Positions 6,996-12,456 of a stretch of DNA of 12,456 nucleotides are shown here, piece by piece. A model generated the notes under the pieces. It was not told the DNA's origin and did not search any database. It saw nothing but the letters and a program-made list of their open reading frames with translations. A program made the position numbers and the translations under genes. Position 1 is the first letter of the stretch. Each line of letters begins with the position of its first letter. Source of the DNA: Aquirhabdus sp. (lineage in GTDB: Bacteria; Pseudomonadota; Gammaproteobacteria; Pseudomonadales; Moraxellaceae); NCBI GenBank assembly GCA_030152425.1, contig JASLJP010000248.1:1-12456 (forward strand), read 5' to 3'.

Positions 6996-7935
6996 GATCT
7001 TGGTCACGGGGGCTACGGGTTTTGTCGGGCGGACGCTCTGTGCGGAGCTCGGCAAGCGCGGCATCGACTATGCCGCGGTCGTGCGTCCCGGTCAGGCCAT
7101 GGCGCACGGGCGCGCGGTGGATGGCATCCGCCCCGACACCGACTGGCAGCAGGCGCTGCAGGGCATCGCGGTGGTCGTCCATCTGGCGGCGCGCGTCCAT
7201 GTCATGCAGGATACCGAAACCGACCCGTTGGCCGCCTTTCGCACGGTCAATGTCGATGCCACGCTCAATCTCGCGCGCCAAGCGGCGGCGGCCGGGGTCA
7301 AACGTCTGGTGTTTGTCAGTAGCGTCAAGGTCAATGGGGAAGAAACCCACGGCACCCCCTATACCGCACAGGACATCCCGGCGCCGCAAGATCCCTATGG
7401 CAGGTCTAAACATGAAGCCGAGCAAGGCCTGCATGCGATCGCTGCCCAGACCGGGCTTGAAATCGTGATCGTACGGCCACCGCTGGTCTATGGTGCAGGC
7501 GTACGGGCGAATTTTCTGCGCCTGATGCAGGTCGTCCGGCTGGGCTTGCCGCTGCCCTTTGGCGCCGTCCATAATGCCCGCAGCATGGTCGCGCTGGATA
7601 ACCTCGTCGATCTACTCATCCTCTGCTGCAGTCACTCCCGTGCTGCGGGTCAGACCTTCCTCGTGTCGGACGGCGATGACGTCAGTCTGACCCGACTGCT
7701 GCGCCTGATCGGCCAAGCGATGGATAAACGTGTCTGGCTGCTGCCGATTCCCGCCGGACTCATGCAGGGCACGGCGACCCTGCTGGGCAAATCTGCGGTC
7801 GCCAGCCGGCTGCTCGGCTCGCTGCAGGTCGATATCCAGCATACCCGCCAGACACTGGGCTGGCAGCCGATCCGCACGGTCGATGAGGCCATCCACCAGA
7901 CTGTCGCGGCGCTGTCCGCTTCTACCCATAAGTGA
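6988..7935 (+). CDS. NAD-dependent sugar epimerase/4-ketoreductase (WbpV-like)
   Basis: Cytosolic extended short-chain dehydrogenase/reductase, 315 aa, acting on a UDP-sugar. The Rossmann motif TGATGFVG gives G8, G11, G14. HLAARVHVM follows, then S111/S112 in VFVSSVKVNG, and the catalytic pair Y137/K141 in DPYGRSKHEAEQ. VRPPLVYG is the substrate-binding loop. Its position beside a phosphoglycosyltransferase and WbpM mirrors the wbpV-wbpL-wbpM order of Pseudomonas O-antigen loci. There WbpV reduces the 4-keto product of WbpM to UDP-QuiNAc. A UDP-GlcNAc/GalNAc 4-epimerase role is the main alternative, since sequence motifs do not separate the two. The start overlaps the GT2 gene by 8 nt and the stop is 9 nt before the next start, so the three are likely cotranscribed. 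Confidence 0.88.
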   Translation: MTKILVTGATGFVGRTLCAELGKRGIDYAAVVRPGQAMAHGRAVDGIRPDTDWQQALQGIAVVVHLAARVHVMQDTETDPLAAFRTVNVDATLNLARQAAAAGVKRLVFVSSVKVNGEETHGTPYTAQDIPAPQDPYGRSKHEAEQGLHAIAAQTGLEIVIVRPPLVYGAGVRANFLRLMQVVRLGLPLPFGAVHNARSMVALDNLVDLLILCCSHSRAAGQTFLVSDGDDVSLTRLLRLIGQAMDKRVWLLPIPAGLMQGTATLLGKSAVASRLLGSLQVDIQHTRQTLGWQPIRTVDEAIHQTVAALSASTHK

Positions 7936-7944
7936 ACCGAGTGC

Positions 7945-8508
7945 ATGATAAAACGACTTTTTGACCTCTGCTTGGCCTTGATCGCCGCCCCAGTACTCGC
8001 CGTACCACTGGCCTTTGTCGCGGTCGCGATCAAACTGACCTCTAAAGGTCCGGTGCTGTATTGGTCGGATCGGGTGGGCAAGCACAATGTCATCTTCAAG
8101 ATGCCCAAATGCCGCACCATGCGCGTCGACACGCCAGCGGTCGCCACCCATTTGCTGCCCGACCCGGCGTCATTCCTGACCCCGATCGGTTCATTTTTGC
8201 GTAAATCCAGCCTCGATGAGCTGCCGCAGCTATGGAGTATCATCAAGGGCGACATGAGTTTTGTCGGGCCGCGTCCGGCACTGTACAATCAGGATGACCT
8301 GATCGCGCTACGCACCCAGCTCGGTGTGGATCAGGTGCCCCCCGGCCTGACAGGCTGGGCGCAGATCAATGGCCGGGACGAGCTGCCGATCCCGGAAAAA
8401 GTACAGCTCGATCTGTACTATGTACACCATCAATCGCTGTGGCTGGATTTGAAGATATTGCTGCTGACGGCACTTAAAGTCGTACGCCGGGATGGGGTCA
8501 CGCACTAA
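7945..8508 (+). CDS. Small phosphoglycosyltransferase (PglC/WcaJ C-terminal type)
   Basis: Initiating transferase, 187 aa, that moves a sugar phosphate from a UDP-sugar to undecaprenyl phosphate. Length and layout match the monotopic PglC-type family, without the extra N-terminal membrane domain of WcaJ/WbaP. KRLFDLCLALIAAPVLAVPL (3-22) is the re-entrant membrane helix. KGPVLYWSDRVGKHN and FKMPKCRTM follow. D91-E92 in SSLDELPQL is the catalytic Asp-Glu dyad. IIKGDMSFVGPRPAL and PPGLTGWAQINGRD are the other signature segments. An in-frame TGA at 7933 fixes the start at ATG7945. Being next to the WbpV-like and WbpM genes suggests a 6-deoxy-HexNAc phosphate (QuiNAc, FucNAc or a derivative) as first sugar; this is inference from context. 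Confidence 0.93.
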   Translation: MIKRLFDLCLALIAAPVLAVPLAFVAVAIKLTSKGPVLYWSDRVGKHNVIFKMPKCRTMRVDTPAVATHLLPDPASFLTPIGSFLRKSSLDELPQLWSIIKGDMSFVGPRPALYNQDDLIALRTQLGVDQVPPGLTGWAQINGRDELPIPEKVQLDLYYVHHQSLWLDLKILLLTALKVVRRDGVTH

Positions 8509-8544
8509 GCGTGGCCGCAATCGACCCTCACTCTCGAGTAATCC

Positions 8545-10464
8545 ATGAATACGCTATTAAACTTTCCTAGATTCCATAAACAAATCATTGCTTTGTTGGT
8601 CGATGCGGTCTGTTTGCCTTTCGTATTCTATCTGGCCGTCTGTCTACGCTACGACAGCATGACGCTGCACGATGCGCTGGTTGCCCACTACCGGCTGATT
8701 TTGCTGGCACCGGTGATCGCCATTCCGATTTTTATCAAACTCGGCCTCTATCGCGCGGTGATCCGCTATATCGACCACAAGATCGTCTATGTGGTGGTGT
8801 TGGGGGTGTCGATCTCGGTGCTGATCCTGCTGGCAATCGCGGTCTATACCGTGAGCATGGTGGGTCTGTCGCGCGGGGTGTTTGTCATCTACTGGATCAG
8901 CGCCATCCTCTATGTGCTGATCAGTCGTTTTCTGGCGCGGGCGTACTTTACCCATGTCAGCGGTGCCAATAGCGGCAAGAACGTCGCCATCTATGGTGCC
9001 GGACGTGCTGGTTCGCAGTTGGCCAGCGCCCTGTCGCACACCGCCGAGTACCGCAATGTCGCGTTTATCGACGATAAACGCGAGCTACAGGGTGCGGTGA
9101 TTGGTGGCATCAAGGTACACCCCTCGACCGAGCTGGCCAAACTGGTCGCCGACAAAGACATCCAGATCATCATCCTCGCCATGCCCTCGCTGTCCAAATC
9201 CGAGCAAAAAGAGATCCTGCATCGCCTCGAACCCCTCAAAGTCCGGATCAAAATCACGCCATCGATCCGCGAAATGATGAACTCGGGCGGTGAGTTTCGG
9301 GTCGAAGATGTGCGGGAAATCGAGATCGAGGACTTGCTCGGCCGCGATCCTGTCGTGCCTGATCCACAGCTACTGTCCAAATGTATACAGGACAAATCGG
9401 TGATGGTCACCGGTGCAGGCGGCTCGATCGGCTCGGAGCTGTGTCGCCAGATCTTGCGCCAGAATCCCAAGTATCTGGTGCTCATGGAAATCACCGAGTT
9501 TGCGCTCTATCAAATTGAACAAGAGCTGCAGGCCGAACGCGCACGACTGGGCAGTTCTGTGCAGATCATCCCGTGCTTAGGCTCGGTGTTGGATGAAGAA
9601 AAATGCGTCCGCATCCTGCAGACCTTTGCCGTGCAGACCGTCTACCACGCGGCGGCCTATAAGCATGTCCCGCTGGTGGAGCACAATCCAATCGAGGGCG
9701 TGCAAAACAACATCATGGGCACGCTGAGCATGGCGCAGGCCGCGATCCGTGCCAAGGTCAGCGATTTTGTACTGATCTCGACGGACAAGGCGGTGCGCCC
9801 GACCAATGTCATGGGTGCGACCAAGCGGTTTTCCGAGCTGGTGTTGCAAGCGCTGTCTCATACCGACGCGGTGCATAGCCAGACCAAATTCTGCATGGTT
9901 CGTTTTGGCAATGTCTTGGGCTCGTCAGGCTCGGTGGTACCGCTGTTTCGCAAACAGATTCGCGCTGGGGGCCCGATCACGGTGACGCACTTTGAGATCA
10001 CGCGCTATTTCATGACCATCCCCGAGGCGGCGCAACTGGTGCTACAAGCGGGCGCGATGAGTCTGGGCGGAGATGTGTTTGTGCTCGACATGGGCGAGCC
10101 AGTCAAGATCGTAGATCTGGCCAAGCGCATGGTGCATCTGAGTGGTCGTGAGCTGAAGACCGCCGAGACTCCAGAGGGCAGCATCGAGATCCAGCAAGTG
10201 GGTCTGCGTCCGGGCGAGAAATTGTTCGAAGAACTGCTGATCGGCGATAATGCCGAAGGTACGGGACATCCACTGATCATGAAAGCACACGAAGGCTACC
10301 TGCAGTGGGATGCACTGCAGCAGCAGATTGACCTGTTGATTGCCGCGTGCAGCCGTTTTGACCATGAAGCGGTGCGTGCCATCCTACGCCAGACGGTGCA
10401 GGAATATAGCCCGCAGTGTGATATCGAAGACCTGCTCTGGCGCAAGGCCGGCGAGCAGGCCTGA
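8545..10464 (+). CDS. wbpM: WbpM/PglF-type UDP-HexNAc 4,6-dehydratase
   Basis: Inner-membrane protein of 639 aa that converts UDP-GlcNAc to UDP-4-keto-6-deoxy-HexNAc. Residues 1-130 form about four membrane helices. A first Rossmann-like domain begins at about 145 with VAIYGAGRAGSQLA. The catalytic SDR domain begins near 286 with VMVTGAGGSIGSELCRQI. The active site shows S412-T413-D414-K415 and M423-x3-K427: Met replaces the usual SDR Tyr, as known for WbpM and Campylobacter PglF, with the same Asp-to-Met spacing of nine. VRFGNVLGSSGSVVPLF, ITRYFMTIPEAAQLV and GLRPGEKLFEELL complete the family signature. ATG8545 is preceded by GAG with 6 nt spacing. It is the last gene of the locus, as in Pseudomonas O-antigen clusters, and ends 48 bp before a convergent gene. 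Confidence 0.95.
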   Translation: MNTLLNFPRFHKQIIALLVDAVCLPFVFYLAVCLRYDSMTLHDALVAHYRLILLAPVIAIPIFIKLGLYRAVIRYIDHKIVYVVVLGVSISVLILLAIAVYTVSMVGLSRGVFVIYWISAILYVLISRFLARAYFTHVSGANSGKNVAIYGAGRAGSQLASALSHTAEYRNVAFIDDKRELQGAVIGGIKVHPSTELAKLVADKDIQIIILAMPSLSKSEQKEILHRLEPLKVRIKITPSIREMMNSGGEFRVEDVREIEIEDLLGRDPVVPDPQLLSKCIQDKSVMVTGAGGSIGSELCRQILRQNPKYLVLMEITEFALYQIEQELQAERARLGSSVQIIPCLGSVLDEEKCVRILQTFAVQTVYHAAAYKHVPLVEHNPIEGVQNNIMGTLSMAQAAIRAKVSDFVLISTDKAVRPTNVMGATKRFSELVLQALSHTDAVHSQTKFCMVRFGNVLGSSGSVVPLFRKQIRAGGPITVTHFEITRYFMTIPEAAQLVLQAGAMSLGGDVFVLDMGEPVKIVDLAKRMVHLSGRELKTAETPEGSIEIQQVGLRPGEKLFEELLIGDNAEGTGHPLIMKAHEGYLQWDALQQQIDLLIAACSRFDHEAVRAILRQTVQEYSPQCDIEDLLWRKAGEQA

Positions 10465-10489
10465 CGACAGGCCGCGCGTCGGCCTGCCG
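10465..10489. terminator. GC-rich hairpin between convergent genes
   Basis: CAGGCCG (10468-10474) and CGGCCTG (10480-10486) form a perfect 7-bp stem with loop CGCGT. After one mismatch, two more G/C pairs extend it to 10465-10489. It starts at the base after the wbpM stop and is 24 nt from the stop of the convergent YidB-like gene. Neither strand has a T tract beyond the stem, so it may be a weak bidirectional terminator, a 3'-end stabilising structure, or work with Rho. Confidence 0.42.
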
Positions 10490-10512
10490 ATCAGCCTCGG
10501 TTGCAACAATGG

Positions 10513-11112
10513 TTAGCTAAAGAAACCGCCCAATTTGCCGAGGATATTGCCGATCTCGTTGTTGGCTTCGCCAGCGTTGCTGGTATCTCCACTCGGGGTG
10601 AGCTGATTGACCACATGGGGCAATACGGTGGCCAAACCGCTTTGTACTTCCTCGGGGCTCACGCCGACCTTGGCTGCAACTTGGGCAATCTGGTCCGGGC
10701 TAAATATCTGACCGATGGCAGCGGGATCTACGGCATGGTTTTCACCGGTGCCGATCCACGACTGGGCTTGTTGACCCAAGCCGGAATTGGTCAGCGAAGA
10801 CAGCACATTGCCGATACCGCCCTGCTGCTGCACCCAGCTGAGGACCAGCGGTAACACTGCAGCCAGTACCGCAGGGCTTGCACCGCCCAGATTAAAGCCA
10901 CCCGGCTGAGCGACCTGACCCTGCTGCTGTCCCCCCCCGAGCAAACCGCCCAAGATCCCGCCCAAACCACCGCCCAGTGCGCCGCCTTGTTGCTGCGCGC
11001 CACCCAGCAGGCCACCCAATATCCCGCCTAAACCGCCTTGTTGCTGTCCGCCTTGGCCACCTTGCAGGGCTTGTTGGGCGATTTGTCCGATTAGTCCGTC
11101 GAGCATTCCCAT
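10513..11112 (-). CDS. yidB: YidB/DUF937 family protein with Gly/Gln-rich N-terminal repeats
   Basis: Protein of unknown function, 199 aa against about 130 for E. coli YidB. The N-terminus MGMLDGLIGQIAQQAL is family-like. Residues 17-77 are an insert rich in Gly, Gln and Leu, with a 17-residue unit (GLGGILGGLLGG then A/G-QQQG) at 27-43 and again at 49-65. The C-terminal 110 residues match YidB in order: LSWVQQQGGIGNVLSSL, SGLGQQAQSWIGTGEN, VAAKVGVSPEEV and LPHVVNQLTPSGD. There is no signal peptide. A G8 run (plus-strand C8, 10931-10938) lies in the second repeat at Gly59-61. A strong AAGGAAG lies 6 nt before the ATG, and a TATACT candidate -10 lies further upstream. It is unrelated to the polysaccharide genes and convergent with them. 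Confidence 0.88.
   Translation of the reverse strand: MGMLDGLIGQIAQQALQGGQGGQQQGGLGGILGGLLGGAQQQGGALGGGLGGILGGLLGGGQQQGQVAQPGGFNLGGASPAVLAAVLPLVLSWVQQQGGIGNVLSSLTNSGLGQQAQSWIGTGENHAVDPAAIGQIFSPDQIAQVAAKVGVSPEEVQSGLATVLPHVVNQLTPSGDTSNAGEANNEIGNILGKLGGFFS
10918..11034 (-). repeat. Tandem coding repeat in the yidB-like gene
   Basis: Two copies of a 51-bp coding unit (10984-11034 and 10918-10968), 66 bp apart start to start, encode peptides that differ at one of 17 residues (Ala39 versus Gly61). A shorter GGQQQGG stretch precedes the first copy. The second copy carries the G8 homopolymer. The pattern suggests recent duplication or ongoing expansion and contraction of a low-complexity hydrophobic Gly-rich segment. 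Confidence 0.8.
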
Positions 11113-11118
11113 GGTCTA

Positions 11119-11125
11119 CTTCCTT
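11119..11125 (-). promoter_or_regulatory. Shine-Dalgarno AAGGAAG of the yidB-like gene
   Basis: On the minus strand AAGGAAG precedes the ATG at 11112 by 6 nt and is itself preceded by an A-rich stretch. This is the clearest ribosome-binding site in the window. It fixes the start of the YidB-like protein at MGMLDG and suggests good translation. Confidence 0.65.
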
Positions 11126-11154
11126 TTTTTAAGCGATGAAATATCAAAGTCGAA

Positions 11155-11200
11155 GGCGTAAGCACGCCGTATGCGAAAGGTGCATGACGGCTCTAGTATA
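11155..11200 (-). promoter_or_regulatory. Candidate promoter and leader hairpin for the yidB-like gene
   Basis: In the 160-bp gap 11113-11272, the minus strand shows TATACT (11195-11200) as a good -10 box, about 83 nt before the ATG. The -35 position 17 nt upstream (GCATCC) is a poor match. A perfect small hairpin, GGCGT (11155-11159) with ACGCC (11164-11168) around a 4-nt loop, would lie in the resulting leader. An independent promoter fits the long gap between the ygfX-like stop and this gene. Nothing else is seen in the gap. Confidence 0.35.
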
Positions 11201-11272
11201 AGAATATTCGGATGGGGGGATGCTAGCTGGATTTGCTGTGAATTGGTAAGTGCGCTGACGCGACAAACCCAC

Positions 11273-11725
11273 CTAGGATGTGGAAACGGGATCCGTCCAA
11301 AACCGCAGCAAAACCTGCAGTCTACGCCAGTTATCGGCATCGACTTGATCGCGCCAAATCAGCCAGCGTACCGTGTGGCTGCCGGGGTCGGTCGTAATGC
11401 GGAAGTCTAACGCCATCACCCAGCCGATGCGGCGCACGTGCTGCAGCGTGCCGACGCGACGGCGCGTGACACTGGACGGCTGACCCGCCGGTACGTCGTA
11501 CCAGCACCAGTCACGCAGATCCAACTGGATGAGCTGCACCAAACGGGCGCGTGGCACTGCAAAACAGCGCTGATAGAGATAGACCGCAAGCAGGGTCAAC
11601 ACGGTGCAGACGATCATCCAGCGCGGCAGTGGGCTGAATGCAGTGAGGAGCGCAACGACCCCGTACAACGCGATCTCAATCAGCGGCTGGATGCGGCTGG
11701 GACTGAGGTCGGCATGGACTTGCAT
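11273..11725 (-). CDS. ygfX: YgfX-like membrane protein
   Basis: Inner-membrane protein of 150 aa. The short N-terminus contains LSPSR. Residues about 15-32 and 37-53 form two membrane helices separated by a short Pro/Arg turn. A soluble C-terminal part ends in RWLIWRDQVDADNWRRLQVL, which resembles the YgfX ending in which an Arg/Asp-containing segment leads to a W-R-R-L stretch. In E. coli, ygfX lies directly beside sdhE (ygfY) and the two have been described as a toxin-antitoxin-like pair affecting division proteins, though SdhE's main role is SDH flavinylation. The same adjacency here (14-nt gap, same strand) is the best support. The ATG has no clear Shine-Dalgarno, suggesting coupling to sdhE. 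Sequence similarity alone is modest. Confidence 0.75.
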   Translation of the reverse strand: MQVHADLSPSRIQPLIEIALYGVVALLTAFSPLPRWMIVCTVLTLLAVYLYQRCFAVPRARLVQLIQLDLRDWCWYDVPAGQPSSVTRRRVGTLQHVRRIGWVMALDFRITTDPGSHTVRWLIWRDQVDADNWRRLQVLLRFWTDPVSTS

Positions 11726-11739
11726 GGGGGCGGCAGCGA

Positions 11740-12009
11740 TCAGGACTTAAAGGATTTGATACGGGTGATCGCGGCGGCCAGATGAGCAGGCGGCGGCGTG
11801 ACGCCCATAAACCAATCCAGCAGATCCGGATCTTCTTGATCGATCAGCTCGGCAAAGTCGGCTTTGTCCTGTGCGCTGTCCTTGAGGTATTGGTCACGCA
11901 CATAGCTGTCAAAGTAGAAATCCAGCTCTTTAAGGCCGCGTCTGGCGCGGTAGATGACCTTGCGCTCGGCAAGGGTCATTTCTGGGGTGAGATCGGTTTC
12001 AGTACTCAT
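11740..12009 (-). CDS. sdhE: FAD assembly factor SdhE (YgfY/CptB)
   Basis: Small cytosolic protein of 89 aa that promotes covalent flavin attachment to the succinate dehydrogenase subunit SdhA and related flavoproteins. RARRGLKELD holds the family's RGxxE motif at residues 24-28, needed for the SdhA interaction. DKADFAELIDQEDPDLLDWFMG is the conserved second half, rich in acidic residues and ending D-x-x-D-W. Length matches the family. The ATG (12009-12007) overlaps the livF stop TGA (12008-12006) as ATGA, and an AGGA lies 8 nt upstream inside livF, so it is translationally coupled to livF. A ygfX-like gene follows 14 nt downstream. Confidence 0.93.
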   Translation of the reverse strand: MSTETDLTPEMTLAERKVIYRARRGLKELDFYFDSYVRDQYLKDSAQDKADFAELIDQEDPDLLDWFMGVTPPPAHLAAAITRIKSFKS

Positions 12010-12456
12010 GCTTCAATTCCTGCGCCGAGATAGGCGGCTTGTACACGGGGATCGTGGAGCAGGGCTTGCCCCGTTCCCGAAAGGGTCATTTCGCCGTGCT
12101 CCAGCACATAGGCGCGGTCGGCCAGTTGCAGCGCACCGCGTGCATTTTGCTCGACCAACAGGATGGACAGGCCGCTCTGTTTTAGCTCGGCCAAGGTCTG
12201 GAAGATCAGCTCGATCATCAGCGGGGCCAGACCCATCGACGGCTCATCGAGCAGCAGCAGCTTGGGACGTGACAGCAGCGCGCGGCCGATGGCCAGCATC
12301 TGCTGTTCACCGCCCGACAGCGTGCCCGCTAACTGATGCTGTCGCTCGGCCAGACGCGGGAAGCGCGCAAACACCGCCTCGATCTCGCCGACCTGAATCT
12401 GATGCAAATAGGCACCCATCTGCAGGTTTTCCAGCACGGTCATCTTGGGGAATACG
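12006..12456 (-). CDS. livF: Branched-chain amino-acid ABC transporter ATPase LivF (3' part)
   Basis: The C-terminal 150 residues of the LivF ATPase, which with LivG, LivH, LivM and a binding protein imports branched-chain amino acids. The frame is open to the right edge. The visible part begins VFPKMTVLENLQMGAYL, a LivF hallmark that sits about 85-90 residues into the family's roughly 235-aa protein, so the Walker A and Q-loop lie outside the window and the internal ATG12443 is not the start. The ABC signature LSGGEQQ is at about 12300-12320, Walker B is LLLLDEPSMGLAP, and the switch region is LLVEQNA as usual for LivF. The stop overlaps sdhE by 4 nt. Other amide or urea-type transporters share this subfamily, so the substrate is not certain. 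Confidence 0.92.
   Translation of the reverse strand, partial: VFPKMTVLENLQMGAYLHQIQVGEIEAVFARFPRLAERQHQLAGTLSGGEQQMLAIGRALLSRPKLLLLDEPSMGLAPLMIELIFQTLAELKQSGLSILLVEQNARGALQLADRAYVLEHGEMTLSGTGQALLHDPRVQAAYLGAGIEA

Noticed and set aside
6904..7572. Long open frame (222 aa) on the minus strand opposite the GT2 and epimerase genes
   Set aside because: It is antisense to two clear family members, has low-complexity composition rich in Arg, Gln, His and Asp typical of complement-frame translation, and no family motif.
7612..8288. Two minus-strand open frames (179 and 212 aa) opposite the epimerase and phosphoglycosyltransferase
   Set aside because: They overlap each other in different frames and lie fully opposite well-supported genes; a by-product of GC-rich third codon positions.
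9778..9828. Missing catalytic Tyr in the WbpM dehydratase domain
   Set aside because: Met in place of Tyr with an S-T-D-K site is the known state of WbpM/PglF enzymes, so this is not a defect or novelty.
10501..10854. Plus-strand 117-aa open frame after wbpM
   Set aside because: It is antisense to the YidB-like gene, whose homology, start and ribosome-binding site are clear.
11438..11785. Plus-strand 115-aa open frame opposite the ygfX-like gene
   Set aside because: Antisense shadow of the ygfX-like gene and the end of sdhE; no motif or ribosome-binding site supports it.

Overview
This window is an accessory surface-polysaccharide (O-antigen or capsule type) locus joined to a conserved chromosomal block. 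There is no tRNA, rRNA, CRISPR array, transposase or phage gene. Base composition is moderately GC-rich. An SdhE/YgfX pair, a YidB-like protein and WbpM/WecB-type sugar genes point to a proteobacterium, most likely a gammaproteobacterium. Genus cannot be read from the sequence; a non-Acinetobacter member of the Moraxellaceae is only a guess.

Positions 1-10464 (plus strand) hold eight genes in one direction: a large glycosyltransferase with two catalytic modules, open at the left edge; WecB UDP-GlcNAc 2-epimerase; a second GT4-like transferase related to the first module of the large protein; a Wzx-type flippase; a GT2 transferase; an NAD-dependent sugar epimerase/reductase (WbpV-like); a small phosphoglycosyltransferase (PglC/WcaJ type); and the membrane 4,6-dehydratase WbpM. 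Overlaps or short gaps couple wecB to the GT4-like gene, and the GT2, epimerase and phosphoglycosyltransferase genes to one another. Gaps of 125 bp (before wecB) and 138 bp (before the GT2 gene) leave room for internal promoters.

Inferred working order: WbpM makes a UDP-4-keto-6-deoxy-HexNAc, the WbpV-like enzyme reduces it to a UDP-6-deoxy-HexNAc such as UDP-QuiNAc or UDP-FucNAc, and the phosphoglycosyltransferase loads that sugar phosphate on undecaprenyl phosphate. WecB supplies UDP-ManNAc. The glycosyltransferases extend the lipid-linked unit and Wzx flips it. No Wzy polymerase, ligase or Wzz/Wza/Wzc gene is visible, so the locus probably continues to the left or is completed elsewhere.

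Positions 10513-12456 (minus strand, convergent) hold, in transcription order, the 3' part of livF (branched-chain amino-acid ABC transporter ATPase), sdhE (SDH flavinylation factor, overlapping livF by 4 nt), a ygfX-like membrane protein, and a YidB/DUF937 protein with an expanded Gly/Gln-rich N-terminal repeat. A GC-rich hairpin lies between the two convergent blocks.

Most of this is recognisable biology. I do not see a clearly new system. The items most worth a second look are the large fused transferase, its paralogy with the neighbouring transferase, the repeat and homopolymer tract in the YidB-like gene, and the livF-sdhE coupling.
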